A DNA stretch of 64,000 nt from Pseudomonadota bacterium. Its GTDB lineage: Bacteria > Pseudomonadota > Gammaproteobacteria > Burkholderiales > Rhodocyclaceae. The translations under genes and the position numbers were made by a program. Of the stretch, positions 17,092-25,950 are shown one piece after another (position 1 is the first letter of the stretch; every line of letters begins with the position of its first letter). Where the stretch lies: NCBI GenBank assembly GCA_018241665.1, contig JAFEDK010000029.1, positions 17,175-81,174 on the forward strand. The letters run 5' to 3'. Below the pieces are notes generated by a model. That model was not told the DNA's origin and did no database searches. It saw only the letters and a program-made list of their open reading frames with translations.

Positions 17092-18096
17092 TCAGATCAG
17101 CCGGGCGGCCTTCAGCTCGGCCTTGATGTAGGCGTACACCACCGGCGCCAGCGCCACGCCGCCGAAGCCGAAGAGGGCTTCCATCAGGACCATCGCGACG
17201 AGGATCTCCCACGCTTTCGCATCGATCTCGCCGCCGACGATGCGGGCGTTGAGGAAGTACTCGGCCTTGTGCAGCACGATCAGGAACAGCAGGGACAGCA
17301 GCGCCGCGTAGGGCGATACCGAGAAGCTGATCATCACGATGATTGAGTTGGAAATCAGGTTGCCCACCACCGGCAGCAGGCCGACGATGGCGGTGATCAG
17401 CACCATCGTCTTGCCGAAGGGCAGGTGGATGCCGAGTGCCGGCAGGACGGCCAGCAGGTAGAGGCCGGTGAAGAAAGCGTTGATCGCGGCGATCTTGCCC
17501 TGGGCCACGAAGACCCGGCGGAAAGCCTTGTAGAAGGTGCCGACCCGTTCGTGCAGCGCGGCCGCGAGGGGGCGCCGCTCGCTGCGCGACGACACCTCGT
17601 GGATCGCCACCATCGCACCGATGACCATGCCGATCAGGATGTGGGCAGCGGCCAGGCCGGCCTCCTTGCCGAGCAGGCGGAGTTCCGGCGCGTGTTCGCG
17701 CAGCCAGTGCACCGCCTCGGCTTTCAGCTCCGGGCCGCTGCTCGGCAGGCTGCCGAGCAGCCACGGCGGCAGCACGTCGTTGGCGCTGTCGAGGGTCTCG
17801 GCCATCTTGCTCCAGATCGCATCGAGGCCGGCGCCGCCGTGCAGCATCGAGGCGATCCACAGGCTCAGCCCGACCATTCCGGCGATGATCAGGATCGCCA
17901 GTATCGCCGTTGCCACCAGCTTGCCGCGCGACCCGGCGACCACCCTGCCGACCAGCGGCTGGGCCAGCTGCACCAGCAGGAACACCAGCATGCCGGCGAA
18001 CAGGGCCTGCAGCAGGTGCAGGCCGAGCACCGCCAGGATGCCGCCGGCGGCCAAAAGGTAGGAGCTGCCTTTTACCCAGTTGTACTGTCTTTCCAT
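17092..18096 (-). CDS. AI-2E transporter family (PerM/TqsA-like) membrane protein
   Basis: A 334-residue polytopic membrane protein with paired hydrophobic segments at the N terminus, a central soluble stretch (about 150-200) and several helices after it including the PALGIHLPFGKTMVLITAI-type region, as in the AI-2E family exporters/permeases. Members are linked to autoinducer-2 or Na/H exchange, and function cannot be assigned from sequence. Convergent with the glycosyltransferase. Confidence 0.78.
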   Translation of the reverse strand: MERQYNWVKGSSYLLAAGGILAVLGLHLLQALFAGMLVFLLVQLAQPLVGRVVAGSRGKLVATAILAILIIAGMVGLSLWIASMLHGGAGLDAIWSKMAETLDSANDVLPPWLLGSLPSSGPELKAEAVHWLREHAPELRLLGKEAGLAAAHILIGMVIGAMVAIHEVSSRSERRPLAAALHERVGTFYKAFRRVFVAQGKIAAINAFFTGLYLLAVLPALGIHLPFGKTMVLITAIVGLLPVVGNLISNSIIVMISFSVSPYAALLSLLFLIVLHKAEYFLNARIVGGEIDAKAWEILVAMVLMEALFGFGGVALAPVVYAYIKAELKAARLI

Positions 18097-18200
18097 CGGT
18101 CGACGAAGCCCTGTGCGAGTCAGGGCGCCATTCTACGCCCGTAGCCGCGACAACTCGGGGCAGGGTGAGTCCGGCCGGGTGCCTGTCGGAGGCGCTTGGG

Positions 18201-18242
18201 GGCATCTGTGAGGAGGTATCTGTGAGGAGATATCTGTGGGGG
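18201..18242. repeat. 14-bp tandem repeat, 3 copies
   Basis: GGCATCTGTGAGGA, GGTATCTGTGAGGA and GATATCTGTGGGGG lie head to tail and run directly into the REPIN-like element at 18235. The last unit is part of that element's edge. Confidence 0.75.
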
Positions 18243-18304
18243 CGAATTCATTCGCCCAAGGAAGTCGAATGACGCGCGGAGGGCGAATGAATTCGCCCCT
18301 ACAG
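18235..18304. repeat. REPIN-like element copy 2
   Basis: Same two inverted palindromic units as copy 1 with a 23-base spacer of unrelated sequence, flanked by TGTGG and CCTACAG. It sits 12 bases from the stop codon of the Prc gene, so it would be in its 3' untranslated region. Confidence 0.9.
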
Positions 18305-18315
18305 CGGTGTCGCTC

Positions 18316-20277
18316 TCAGCGGGACAGCTCGATGCGGTCGCTGAGGACCTGCGCGGCCTCGCGTTGCAGCAGGTCGGGCCCGGCCGGCCGGGCCGGCGTG
18401 GGCGTCTCGGCGGCCCGCTCGGCGCGCCGCACGGCTTCCTTGAGGGATACCTCGATGCGCGCCTGGCGTGCTTCGAAGGCATTCAGCGCGGCTTGCTGGG
18501 CCTGCAGCTCCGGGCTGGCGGCTGCCCGCGCGGCGTGGCGCTGCTGCAGTGTGCTGGCGCTGTCGTCGAGGGGGGCGAGGGTGTCGTAGTTGGCGGCGCG
18601 GATGCGCAGGAAGGGCAGTGCGTTGTCGTAGCTGGCTTCGCCGGGCTGGGCGTGGGCGGGCAGCACCGGCAGCGCGACGTCGGGCTTCACGCCGCGCAGC
18701 TGGGTGGTGCTGCCGTTGATGCGGAAGAACTGCTGGATGGTGAATTTGAGTTCGCCGAGGCCGCTGGCGCCCTTGGGGCTGCCGCTGGCCATGCGGTCCA
18801 GGTTCACCAGGGTCTGCACCGAGCCCTTGCCATAGCTGGTCTCGCCGACGATCACGCCGCGCCGGTAGTCCTGGATCGCGGCGGCGAAGATCTCCGACGC
18901 CGAGGCCGAGTTGCGGTCGATCAGCACCGCCAGCGGGCCGCTCCAGGCGATGGCCGGGTTGTTGTCGCCGCTGACCTGGTTGCGCCCGCGGGCGTCGCGC
19001 TGCTGCACCACTGGGCCGGTCTCGATGAACAGGCCGGTGAGTTCGACGGCTTCGTCGAGGGAGCCGCCGCCGTTGTCGCGCAGGTCCACCACCAGGCCGT
19101 CCACCTTGTCTGCACGGAGTTCGGCGAGCAGGCGGGCGACGTCGCGGGTGGCGCTGCGGAAGCTGGCTTCGCCGCGATTGCGGGCTTCGAAATCCTGGTA
19201 GAAGGCGGGCAGGGTGATGACGCCGATACGCCGCGGCCGGCCGCCTTCGGTGGTGTCGACGATGGCCTTGCTGGCGGCCTGGTCGTCGAGGCTGATCTTC
19301 TTGCGCACCAGTGCGACGGACTGCAGCGGGCCGCCTTGTGTGCCGCCGGGCAGGATGTCGAGGCGCACCACGGTGTCGGCCTTGCCGCGCACCCGGGCAG
19401 CGATGTCGTCGAGGCGCCAGCTCAGCACCTCCTCGACCTTGCCCTGGTCGCCCTCGCCGACGCCGACGATGCGGTCGCCCACGTGCAGGCGGCCGGACGC
19501 TGCGGCGGGGCCGCCGGGGGTGAGTTCGCGGATCGTCGCGTAGTCGTCCTTGTCCTCCAGCACGGCGCCGATGCCGACCAGGGACAGGCTCATCGAGATG
19601 TCCAGGTCGTCTGCCGCGCGGGCACCGAGGTAGGCCGTGTGCGGGTCGATGCTGGCGGTGTAGGCGTTCATGAAGAACTGGAAGGCGTCTTCGCTGCGGG
19701 CCTGCTCGAGGCGGCGCTGGAGGCTCGTGTAGCGGCGCTCCAGGCTGCGGCGGATGCTGTCGTCGTCCTGGCCGGCGAGGCGTAGCTGCAGCCAGTCGTT
19801 CTTGACGCGCTTGCGCCACAACTCGTCCAGTTCAGTGCTGCTGCGGGCCCAGTCGGCCTTGTCGCGGCGCAGCGGGTAGCTTTCGTCGGCGCTGAAGTCG
19901 AAGTCGGCCGCCAGCAGCTTGCGGGCCTGGGCGAAGCGTTCGTCGGCGCGCCGGGCGTAGCGGTTGTAGATGGCGAAGGGGACGCGCAAGTCCTTGGCGA
20001 GGATGGCGTCGTCGAGCTGCAGGCGGTCGGCCTGCCAGCTGTCGATATCGGATTGCAGCAGGTAAAGCCGGTCCGGGTCGAGGGCCTTGAGGTAGCGCGC
20101 AAAGATGCGCTCAGACTGGATGTCGTCGAGGGCGACCGGGGTGTAGTGGTAGTGGCCGACCAGCTGGGAGGCGAGGTTGGCGGCCTGCCCCTGCCAGGGC
20201 TGCGGGCTGAGCGCCGGCGGCGTGGCGTGGGCGGCGCTGGCGACGATGCCCGTCAGGCACCAGAGGAGCGGTTTCAT
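18316..20277 (-). CDS. Tail-specific (Prc/CtpA-like) S41 periplasmic protease
   Basis: A 653-residue serine protease with a signal peptide (to about residue 18), a long helical N-terminal domain, a PDZ domain around 235-330 (GIGAVLEDKDDYATI, GGPAAASGRLHVGDRI) and the S41 catalytic core. The Ser/Lys dyad is Ser459 in NSASASE and Lys484 in YGKGSVQ, 25 residues apart as in E. coli Prc (Ser430/Lys455). Length is close to Prc. The start at 20277 puts the signal peptide first; an upstream in-frame start would not. It is the last gene of a minus-strand run. A second Prc lies at 25.9-28.1 kb. Confidence 0.9.
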   Translation of the reverse strand: MKPLLWCLTGIVASAAHATPPALSPQPWQGQAANLASQLVGHYHYTPVALDDIQSERIFARYLKALDPDRLYLLQSDIDSWQADRLQLDDAILAKDLRVPFAIYNRYARRADERFAQARKLLAADFDFSADESYPLRRDKADWARSSTELDELWRKRVKNDWLQLRLAGQDDDSIRRSLERRYTSLQRRLEQARSEDAFQFFMNAYTASIDPHTAYLGARAADDLDISMSLSLVGIGAVLEDKDDYATIRELTPGGPAAASGRLHVGDRIVGVGEGDQGKVEEVLSWRLDDIAARVRGKADTVVRLDILPGGTQGGPLQSVALVRKKISLDDQAASKAIVDTTEGGRPRRIGVITLPAFYQDFEARNRGEASFRSATRDVARLLAELRADKVDGLVVDLRDNGGGSLDEAVELTGLFIETGPVVQQRDARGRNQVSGDNNPAIAWSGPLAVLIDRNSASASEIFAAAIQDYRRGVIVGETSYGKGSVQTLVNLDRMASGSPKGASGLGELKFTIQQFFRINGSTTQLRGVKPDVALPVLPAHAQPGEASYDNALPFLRIRAANYDTLAPLDDSASTLQQRHAARAAASPELQAQQAALNAFEARQARIEVSLKEAVRRAERAAETPTPARPAGPDLLQREAAQVLSDRIELSR

Positions 20278-20366
20278 GGGGTCTCCGGGTGCGCGGGCTT
20301 GCCCCGCTTGCCGCCGGGACGTCCGCAATGGACGGCGGCAGGCGGGGCAGGCTTCATCGGGTGGTC

Positions 20367-20849
20367 TTACTTGGCGGCTGCGGCCGTGGCGGGGCGGGGC
20401 GCCGGCGGGGTGATGCGGGCTACCTTGCCGCCCTGGTCTTCATAGTCCAGGGTGCCGGCGGCGCCAGCGATCTTGAAGCCACGGGCGGTCAGCTTGTCGC
20501 CCACGTCGCCGGCCCGGTGGGCGCGGTTGGAGACGGTGATGATGCTGCGGTCCTTGGGAATGTAGTCGGCGTACTTCTCGACGTCGGCGGTCTGGATGTT
20601 GAGATAGACCGGGAAGCTGCCCTTGGAGATCAGTTCGTCCGGGCGGCGCACGTCGAGGACCAGCACCTGGCCGGGCTTGGCCAGCAGCGCGTCGATCTCG
20701 GCGCGGTTGAGCTGCTTGGTCTTGTAGGTCCAGGGCGGTGCCACATAGGGCTGCTGGGCACCCGCGGCGGCGGGGGCGGCCTGCTGGGCGATGGCGAGGG
20801 TGGAGCCGGCGGCGATCAGCGCGGCGAGGAGGAGCTTGGCTTTCATCAT
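20367..20849 (-). CDS. Exported rhodanese-fold protein lacking the catalytic cysteine
   Basis: A 160-residue protein with a signal peptide (AIA-QQ near 21) and a rhodanese-like domain (LVLDVRRPDEL at 63-73). The loop that normally reads CxxGxR is SNRAHRAG, so Ser107 replaces the sulfur-carrying Cys; the protein has no other Cys there and is probably a binding rather than a sulfurtransferase domain. Two adjacent ATG codons (20849 and 20846) can serve as start. It follows the two paralogous exported proteins, after a large hairpin. Confidence 0.75.
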   Translation of the reverse strand: MMKAKLLLAALIAAGSTLAIAQQAAPAAAGAQQPYVAPPWTYKTKQLNRAEIDALLAKPGQVLVLDVRRPDELISKGSFPVYLNIQTADVEKYADYIPKDRSIITVSNRAHRAGDVGDKLTARGFKIAGAAGTLDYEDQGGKVARITPPAPRPATAAAAK

Positions 20850-21036
20850 GGTCCTTGGTGTTGGCTGTGTGGGTCGAATCCGCGCGGGGCGGTGTCCTGC
20901 CCTGGTTTTGCAACAATCGCGCCGGTTTGCCGGAAATACCCTGCTGGTCCGTGTGGGAGGCTGCCCGGGATGGGCAAGCCCCTGAAACTTGGCGCTTTTG
21001 CCCGCGGGCTGGCGCTGTGCGGCGACAGGCCGCGAC

Positions 21037-21090
21037 GCAGCGCTGACCGTCCGGCTGCTGGCGGCGCACCAGCCGGGCGGTCAGCGCTGC
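21037..21090. other. Long stem-loop in intergenic region
   Basis: A 13-bp perfect arm (GCAGCGCTGACCG) and a further 7 bp (CCGGCTG) pair across a 12-base loop with one mismatch. There is no T-run, so it is a possible mRNA-stabilising 3' hairpin or weak terminator between the exported protein gene ending at 21120 and the rhodanese-fold gene. The rest of 20850-21119 shows nothing else. Confidence 0.65.
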
Positions 21091-21119
21091 TGCCTCACGG
21101 GCAGCACGGTCTGGCCGCT

Positions 21120-22097
21120 TCAGCGCGCCGGCGCGCCGGTGGCCACGTTGCCGAAGCCGCCGTTGTTCTCCACGCAGATGCGTTCGTCCCGCTCGACGAT
21201 GACCTCCCCCTTCGGGTGATTGGCGAGCGTCGTTTCGAAGTGCCAGCCGTCCGGTGCGTCCTGGGCGGTGTAGCGCACCGCCGGGATGGTGGCGGTCCAC
21301 GGTCGGGTGTAGACGGTGGGGTCGGTGATCCGGGCGACGTAGTTGTAGCGCTTGCCGTCGGCCGAGAAGATGTAGCGTTCCTCGATGTGGGCGTTCTCGC
21401 TGGCGAACTCGCCGGTGCGGCCGAACAAGGCCTTGCCGTTGTTGTTGGTGACGTCCACCACCAGCGTGTTGCCTTCCCAGTGACCGCGGGAGTCGGCGTT
21501 CCACAGCTTGATGGCGGCCGGCAGGTGGGGTTTGCCGTCCAGGTGGATGACGCGGGTGCCGGAGTTGAACAGGAACACCACGTAGCCCGGGAACTGGCGG
21601 ATCTCGTAGCCGTGCCAGATGAAGGACTTGGGCACGCCGCCAGGAGCGCAGCGGGCCAGCGGCTCGATGTACTTCGGCTCGGTGGGGTTGAAGAAGTGGG
21701 CCAGGAAGTCTTCCTGGGCGGCCTTTGCCCAGGGCTGGAAGGGCACCTGCCCGTCGGCGGGATCGCTGACCCGGCTCGGTGCGCGTTCGGCCCGCGGGCC
21801 GAGCTTGCGGTTGCGGGTCTGCGGATCGCCGGGGATGCCGCCCTGCGGATCGGTCCAATTGTTGTGGTTGCCTACGGTGTTGGACCAGTGGCCCTGCACG
21901 TCGGGCTGGCCGTCAGCCAGGCGCGGGCCGCTCCACTTGCCGGATTCGATGGAGGGAAAGGACTTCTCGATGAAGATGCCACGGGTCGGTGGCGTCCGCG
22001 GCGCGGCCTGCTGGGCAGCAGCAAGGACAGGCAGGATTGCCAGAAGGCCGGCAGCAAGGGCTGCGGGGCGGGGGCTGCGGTGTTTTTCATGTTTCAT
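21120..22097 (-). CDS. Conserved exported protein, paralogue of the next upstream gene
   Basis: A 325-residue protein with signal peptide (LAAAQQ about residue 30). I recognise no enzyme family. It shares a clear pattern with the neighbour at 22109-22912: LADGQPDVQGHW near the start, HLDG..W.GDSRGHWEGNTLVVD, ERY, and DPTVYTRPWT, so the two arose by duplication. Such proteins commonly sit beside DUF6152 genes in proteobacteria. The ATG at 22097 is chosen because GGAGGAGT lies right before it; a GTG further upstream would consume this site. Function unknown. Confidence 0.75.
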   Translation of the reverse strand: MKHEKHRSPRPAALAAGLLAILPVLAAAQQAAPRTPPTRGIFIEKSFPSIESGKWSGPRLADGQPDVQGHWSNTVGNHNNWTDPQGGIPGDPQTRNRKLGPRAERAPSRVSDPADGQVPFQPWAKAAQEDFLAHFFNPTEPKYIEPLARCAPGGVPKSFIWHGYEIRQFPGYVVFLFNSGTRVIHLDGKPHLPAAIKLWNADSRGHWEGNTLVVDVTNNNGKALFGRTGEFASENAHIEERYIFSADGKRYNYVARITDPTVYTRPWTATIPAVRYTAQDAPDGWHFETTLANHPKGEVIVERDERICVENNGGFGNVATGAPAR

Positions 22098-22108
22098 GGA
22101 CTCCTCCC

Positions 22109-22912
22109 TCACGGCTTGGGCGGGTAGTGCGGGTCATAGTCGAGGGTGTAGCAGTAGTTCTCGATGAGCTGGAAGTTCTTCTCCCGGTGGCGGTGCAGCA
22201 GCACGCCGAGGGTCCACGGGCGGCTGTACACCTGCGGGTCGTCGAGGGTGGCCTTGTATTCGATGGTGTTGGCGTCCAGGTAGCGCCAGCGTTCCACCAC
22301 GTGGAGGGCATCGCTGTGGAAGTTGCCGGCGCGGTCCAGCCAGGTCTCGTCATTGAAGTGCTTCGCATCCACCACCAGCGTGTCGCCCTCCCAGCGGGCG
22401 CGGGAGTCGCCAAGCCACCAGTCGTTGGGCACCTTGGGGTGGTCGGTGCCGTTGGTGTGGATGGTGCGCACCGAGTGGCCGAACTGGAACAGCAGGGTCA
22501 GGTCGCGCTCGCGCTGGAAGATCTGGAAGGGTTCCGGGTAGTAGATGCCGCGCGGCACGCCGAGGGTGAAGCACTTCAGGCGCGGGTCTGCGCTGTTGCG
22601 GGCCTCGAAGTTCCTGCGGCGCTGCTCCAGGGCTTTCGGCAGGTAGGGGATGGCGTCGCCCTCGACGATGCCGGGGCCGGGCGGTGCGTCCTTGCGCGTG
22701 GCGTGGGGCTCCAGGTCGTAGTCGGCGGCGCTGGTGGTCTGCCAGATGCCGGAGAAATCGGGCTTGCCGTTGGCGAGGCGCGGGATGCGCTCCGCACGGG
22801 GTGCCTTGGCGGCCGTGTTGCCGGCAGCACCGGCCAGCGGCGGCAGGGCCGTGGCCAGCGTGGCGCACAGCAGGGCGAGGCCGAAGGCCCGGCGGGTGGT
22901 GGTTGTGGTCAT
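22109..22912 (-). CDS. Conserved exported protein, paralogue of the downstream gene
   Basis: A 267-residue protein with an N terminus reading TTTTTRRAFGLALLCATLA, a likely signal peptide, possibly twin-arginine. It shows LANGKPDFSGIWQ, GDSRARWEGDTLVVD and DPQVYSRPWT, matching its paralogue downstream, and ends with ENYCYTLDYDPHYP. No catalytic motif recognised. It is 11 bases from the next gene, so the two are one operon. An in-frame extension upstream is low-complexity and rejected. Confidence 0.75.
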   Translation of the reverse strand: MTTTTTRRAFGLALLCATLATALPPLAGAAGNTAAKAPRAERIPRLANGKPDFSGIWQTTSAADYDLEPHATRKDAPPGPGIVEGDAIPYLPKALEQRRRNFEARNSADPRLKCFTLGVPRGIYYPEPFQIFQRERDLTLLFQFGHSVRTIHTNGTDHPKVPNDWWLGDSRARWEGDTLVVDAKHFNDETWLDRAGNFHSDALHVVERWRYLDANTIEYKATLDDPQVYSRPWTLGVLLHRHREKNFQLIENYCYTLDYDPHYPPKP

Positions 22913-22974
22913 CAGCTCGGACTGGGGCGTTGAGGTGTCGGGATGGCTCGGTGAGTCGGTCGGCGGGCGCCTGC

Positions 22975-23226
22975 TCAGGGCTGGCGACGGCTGCTGCGCC
23001 GGCGTCGCAGCAGCACGCCGAGGCCCAGGAAGACGCCGGCCAGCACCACCAGTGCCGGCCGCAGCAGGCTGCCGGTGTCGGGGTCCATGCTGCGGGTCCA
23101 TTCGAGCAGGAGGGCGCCGGCGGTGGAGGCGACGGACAGGGTGCCGGCTCCGAGCAGGGTGGCGAGGGCCAGCGCAATCAGGTTCCGGCTGCCGATGCGG
23201 GGGAAGGCGCCGCGGGGCAAGGGCAT
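22975..23226 (-). CDS. Small two-helix membrane protein
   Basis: An 83-residue protein with two hydrophobic segments (about 17-40 and 55-73) and an Arg-rich C terminus (RRRRSSRR). Family not recognised. Placed between the DUF6152 gene and the two paralogous exported proteins, with the same orientation and short gaps, so it belongs to that operon. Confidence 0.6.
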   Translation of the reverse strand: MPLPRGAFPRIGSRNLIALALATLLGAGTLSVASTAGALLLEWTRSMDPDTGSLLRPALVVLAGVFLGLGVLLRRRRSSRRQP

Positions 23227-23264
23227 GGGCGATCGGGGTGGTGACGGGCCGTGGTGGGTGACCC

Positions 23265-23690
23265 TCAGCGGGTGGCGGTGGGGACGTCCTGGGCGCCGCC
23301 GGTCTGGAAGCTCCGGCCGTCGGCCAGCGCGACTGACACCGAGTAGCCGAAGGGGCCGCCGTTCTTGGCCTTGTAGCCCTTCACGCGGACTTCGGTGCCG
23401 GGGGGCAGCTCGGCCTTGGTCAGCCCTTTCTGGGCCAGTGTGAAGGGCGCGCCGAACTCGACGCCCCAGTTGGTCACCGTGCCATCCGGATTCTTGACAT
23501 CGAAGTACAGCCAGCTGTGCGGATTGACCCACTTGGCCTTGGTCACGGTGCCCTTCAGTTCGAGGGGCTGGTCGGCGTCGAATTCGGCGGCGAAGGCGTG
23601 ATGGGCGTGGGCCGGCAGGCTGCTGCCGGCCAGCAGGGCGATCAGCGCGAGGGCCGGTAGCCGGCTGGCGTGGCGGATGGGATGGGGCAT
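23265..23690 (-). CDS. DUF6152 family exported protein
   Basis: A 141-residue secreted protein: signal peptide ending AHAHHAF, then the DUF6152 pattern HHAFAAEFD, LKGTVTKAKWVNPHSW, DGTVTNWGVEFG and PPGTEVRVKGYKAKNG. The family is of unknown function and has a small beta-barrel look. It is the first gene of the minus-strand run, with AGGAG eight bases before the ATG at 23690. Confidence 0.85.
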   Translation of the reverse strand: MPHPIRHASRLPALALIALLAGSSLPAHAHHAFAAEFDADQPLELKGTVTKAKWVNPHSWLYFDVKNPDGTVTNWGVEFGAPFTLAQKGLTKAELPPGTEVRVKGYKAKNGGPFGYSVSVALADGRSFQTGGAQDVPTATR

Positions 23691-24069
23691 GGCGGTTCTC
23701 CTGTTCGCGGTTGCGCACATCCAGCAATTCCGGGGCCATCGCCGATGCCGATGGCGAAGCCTCTTTGCTGCATCGCCATAAATGCCTTGAGAAACAAGTG
23801 CGCGCCGTCTATGCCCGGCAAGGTCGTGGAAACGTGGTGGGAAAGTCTGCCCGGTGCCTGGGCCCCGCCGGCTGCTGCCAGCGGGGCAGCCGGGCAACCG
23901 GGTTTCGCGGATTTCAACAGTTGTGGGGGATGCGTTGCCGCAAACGGGGCCGGGATTGGCAGGCGCGGAAGTTGCTGCGTGCAAGCGGCCCGGCTTCACG
24001 GCAGCCGTCGCATTGCGATGCAAATCAGGTCGTGTGGTGGCCGGCGATCTTTCGTAAAATGACAATCAA
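23691..24069. other. Divergent intergenic region, 379 bases
   Basis: Separates the DUF6152 operon from the SnoaL gene and must hold both promoters. I see no strong -35/-10 pair. A TAAAAT at 24055-24060 is only nine bases from the SnoaL ATG. Short open frames here lack ribosome sites. Confidence 0.4.
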
Positions 24070-24555
24070 ATGAAAAACAACCTCCTTGCCCTGGCCCTGA
24101 TGGGCCTGCTCAGCGTCGGCCAGGTGGCCGCCTCGGAGCCGGTCACCGGCAATCCCGACCATGACTCGCTGCTGGCCAGCGCCGACCCGCGCCAGGCCGC
24201 CAACAAGCGGCTGGTCTACGATTTCTGGCGCGAGGTGTTCGAGGGCGGACACCTGGAGCTGGCCGACAAATACCTGGCCGAGTCCTACATTCAACACAAT
24301 CCGCGGGTGCCCACCGGGCGGGCCGGCTTCGTCGAATTCTTCGGCAAGGTCGCCAAGCCGAAGCCGATCGAAGCCCGCGTGCGCACGCCGATCGTCAGCA
24401 TCGTCGCCGAGGGCGAGCTGGTGCTGCTGAGCTTCGTGCGCGAATACCCCGATCCCCGCGAGGCGGGCAAAACCTACACGTCCACCTGGTTCGACCTGTT
24501 CCGGATCAGGGATGGGCGCATCGTCGAGCACTGGGATGCAGCCACACGCCAGTAA
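24070..24555 (+). CDS. Exported SnoaL/NTF2-like protein
   Basis: A 161-residue protein with a signal peptide (to about VAAS, residue 22) and a SnoaL-like NTF2 fold: AANKRLVYDFWREVFEGGHLELADKYLAESYIQHNP, then FDLFRIRDGRIVEHWDAA near the end. The His/Asp positions and DGRIVEHWD are family hallmarks. Members include polyketide cyclases and many unassigned proteins. The next gene starts four bases after the stop. Confidence 0.82.
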   Translation: MKNNLLALALMGLLSVGQVAASEPVTGNPDHDSLLASADPRQAANKRLVYDFWREVFEGGHLELADKYLAESYIQHNPRVPTGRAGFVEFFGKVAKPKPIEARVRTPIVSIVAEGELVLLSFVREYPDPREAGKTYTSTWFDLFRIRDGRIVEHWDAATRQ

Positions 24556-24559
24556 CTTC

Positions 24560-25099
24560 ATGACCGCCGGCGTGCACGTCCGGCAGGGCCGGGCCTCGGA
24601 CGCGGATGCCGTGGCCCGCCTGCTGGTGCGCACCTGGCGTACCAACTACCGCGGCCTGGTGGCCGACGGTTTCCTGGACCGCCTCAGTTCCGAGGAACAG
24701 GCAGCGCGTCAGCTGCGCCTGATGACCCGCCCGGGCGCCTGCCATCGGGTTGCCGTCGAGGGGCGCACGGTGCTGGGCTTTGCCTGCGGCGGCCCGGCCC
24801 GCGATCCGGCCGACCGCTGGCGGCTGGAGCTGTACGCCCTCTACGTGGCCCCGCGTCTGCAGGGGCGCGGCATCGGCCGGCGCCTGCTCGAAGCCCTGTG
24901 GCGCGATCTCGGTGTGCAGGCGGCGGAGGAACTGGGCGTGTGGGTGCTGGCCGGCAATGACGACGCCCGCGCCTTCTACGAGCGGGTCGGTGGCCGGCCG
25001 CGCGCCGCCGGCTGGCTGGACCTGGGCAACCGGCGCTACCCGCAGGTTTCCTACGTGCTTGACCCGCCCGGGGTGGGCAGCAAGATTCTCGCGAACTGA
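24560..25099 (+). CDS. GNAT family N-acetyltransferase
   Basis: A 179-residue acetyltransferase. The acetyl-CoA binding motif is LQGRGIGRRLLEALW, preceded by LYALYVAP and followed by GVWVLAGNDDARAFYERVGG, all standard for GNAT. The substrate could be a small amine or a protein. ATG at 24560 is four bases past the previous stop and four bases separate it from the following gene, so all three form an operon. Confidence 0.88.
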   Translation: MTAGVHVRQGRASDADAVARLLVRTWRTNYRGLVADGFLDRLSSEEQAARQLRLMTRPGACHRVAVEGRTVLGFACGGPARDPADRWRLELYALYVAPRLQGRGIGRRLLEALWRDLGVQAAEELGVWVLAGNDDARAFYERVGGRPRAAGWLDLGNRRYPQVSYVLDPPGVGSKILAN

Positions 25100-25103
25100 A
25101 CCG

Positions 25104-25799
25104 ATGACCCTTGGGTGCGCCTTGCCGCAGCACGGCGCCGACGGCGCTGCGTTGCGGCGCCTGGCGCCCTACCTGTTGCTGGCGGTGGTGCTGCATGTGT
25201 TGCTCGGCCTCGGGCTGACGCTGCCGGCGCCGGCCTTGAGGCTGGAGCCGCCCCCGCTGCGCTTGAGCTGGCGCGTGCCGTCACCGGCCGTCGTCGCACA
25301 GCCCGTGCGGCCGCCCGCATCGCAGTCCGCTCCGGAGCGGGTCCCACCGTCCCGCAGCCCGCGCAGCGCCCGGGAGACCGCGCCCGTGCGGGTTCCGCCG
25401 ATGATCATGCCGGTACCGGCCGTGCCGCTGGCCCCGCCAGCGTCGGCGCCTGCGACATCAGTCGCCGATCCGCCACGGGTGCCGGTCGGCGTGGATCTTC
25501 TCGACAGTGCGCGCCGCATGGCGCGGGACATCGGCCGCGAAGCCGCCATGGAGAGCAGGGTGGGGAGCCGCGGTCCGGCGGCCGGACGGGCCGCTCCCGC
25601 TCCAGCCGCCATCGAGCGCGCCGCGCTGCCCGAGCTGGAGCGCGCGCTGCGCAAGCGCCCCGCGGGCGAGGAGCGGCTCGGTGGCGGCATCCTGCGCATC
25701 ACCACCGAGTCGGGACGTGTCTATTGCCTCAAGCCCCCGCTGGACGTTGTCCGCGATGGCCCGGTCGAGCCCCTGGCTGTGCCGACGAATTGCCCTTGA
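25104..25799 (+). CDS. Proline-rich protein with N-terminal anchor (TonB-like layout)
   Basis: A 231-residue protein: a hydrophobic helix at about 18-42, a Pro/Ala/Arg-rich spacer to about 150, and a short folded end with LGGGILRITTESGRVYCLKPP. The layout resembles a TonB-like inner-membrane protein spanning the periplasm, but the C-terminal domain is not a TonB domain. Function unknown. Third gene of the SnoaL-GNAT operon. Confidence 0.65.
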   Translation: MTLGCALPQHGADGAALRRLAPYLLLAVVLHVLLGLGLTLPAPALRLEPPPLRLSWRVPSPAVVAQPVRPPASQSAPERVPPSRSPRSARETAPVRVPPMIMPVPAVPLAPPASAPATSVADPPRVPVGVDLLDSARRMARDIGREAAMESRVGSRGPAAGRAAPAPAAIERAALPELERALRKRPAGEERLGGGILRITTESGRVYCLKPPLDVVRDGPVEPLAVPTNCP

Positions 25800-25851
25800 T
25801 GGACAGGAATGGCGGACGGGATAGGCCCGGAGGAAGACCGGAAAGCAACCC

Positions 25852-25920
25852 GTGGGGGCGAATTCATTCGCCCGCCCACATGAATCGGCGTGCATCGGGC
25901 GAATGAATTCGCCCCCACAG
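25852..25920. repeat. REPIN-like element copy 3
   Basis: Two inverted palindromic units with a 23-base spacer, flanked by GTGG and CCCCCACAG. It lies between convergent genes. Confidence 0.9.
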
Positions 25921-25950
25921 TAAGTTGCAGCGATCCGGACGCGCCAGGTC

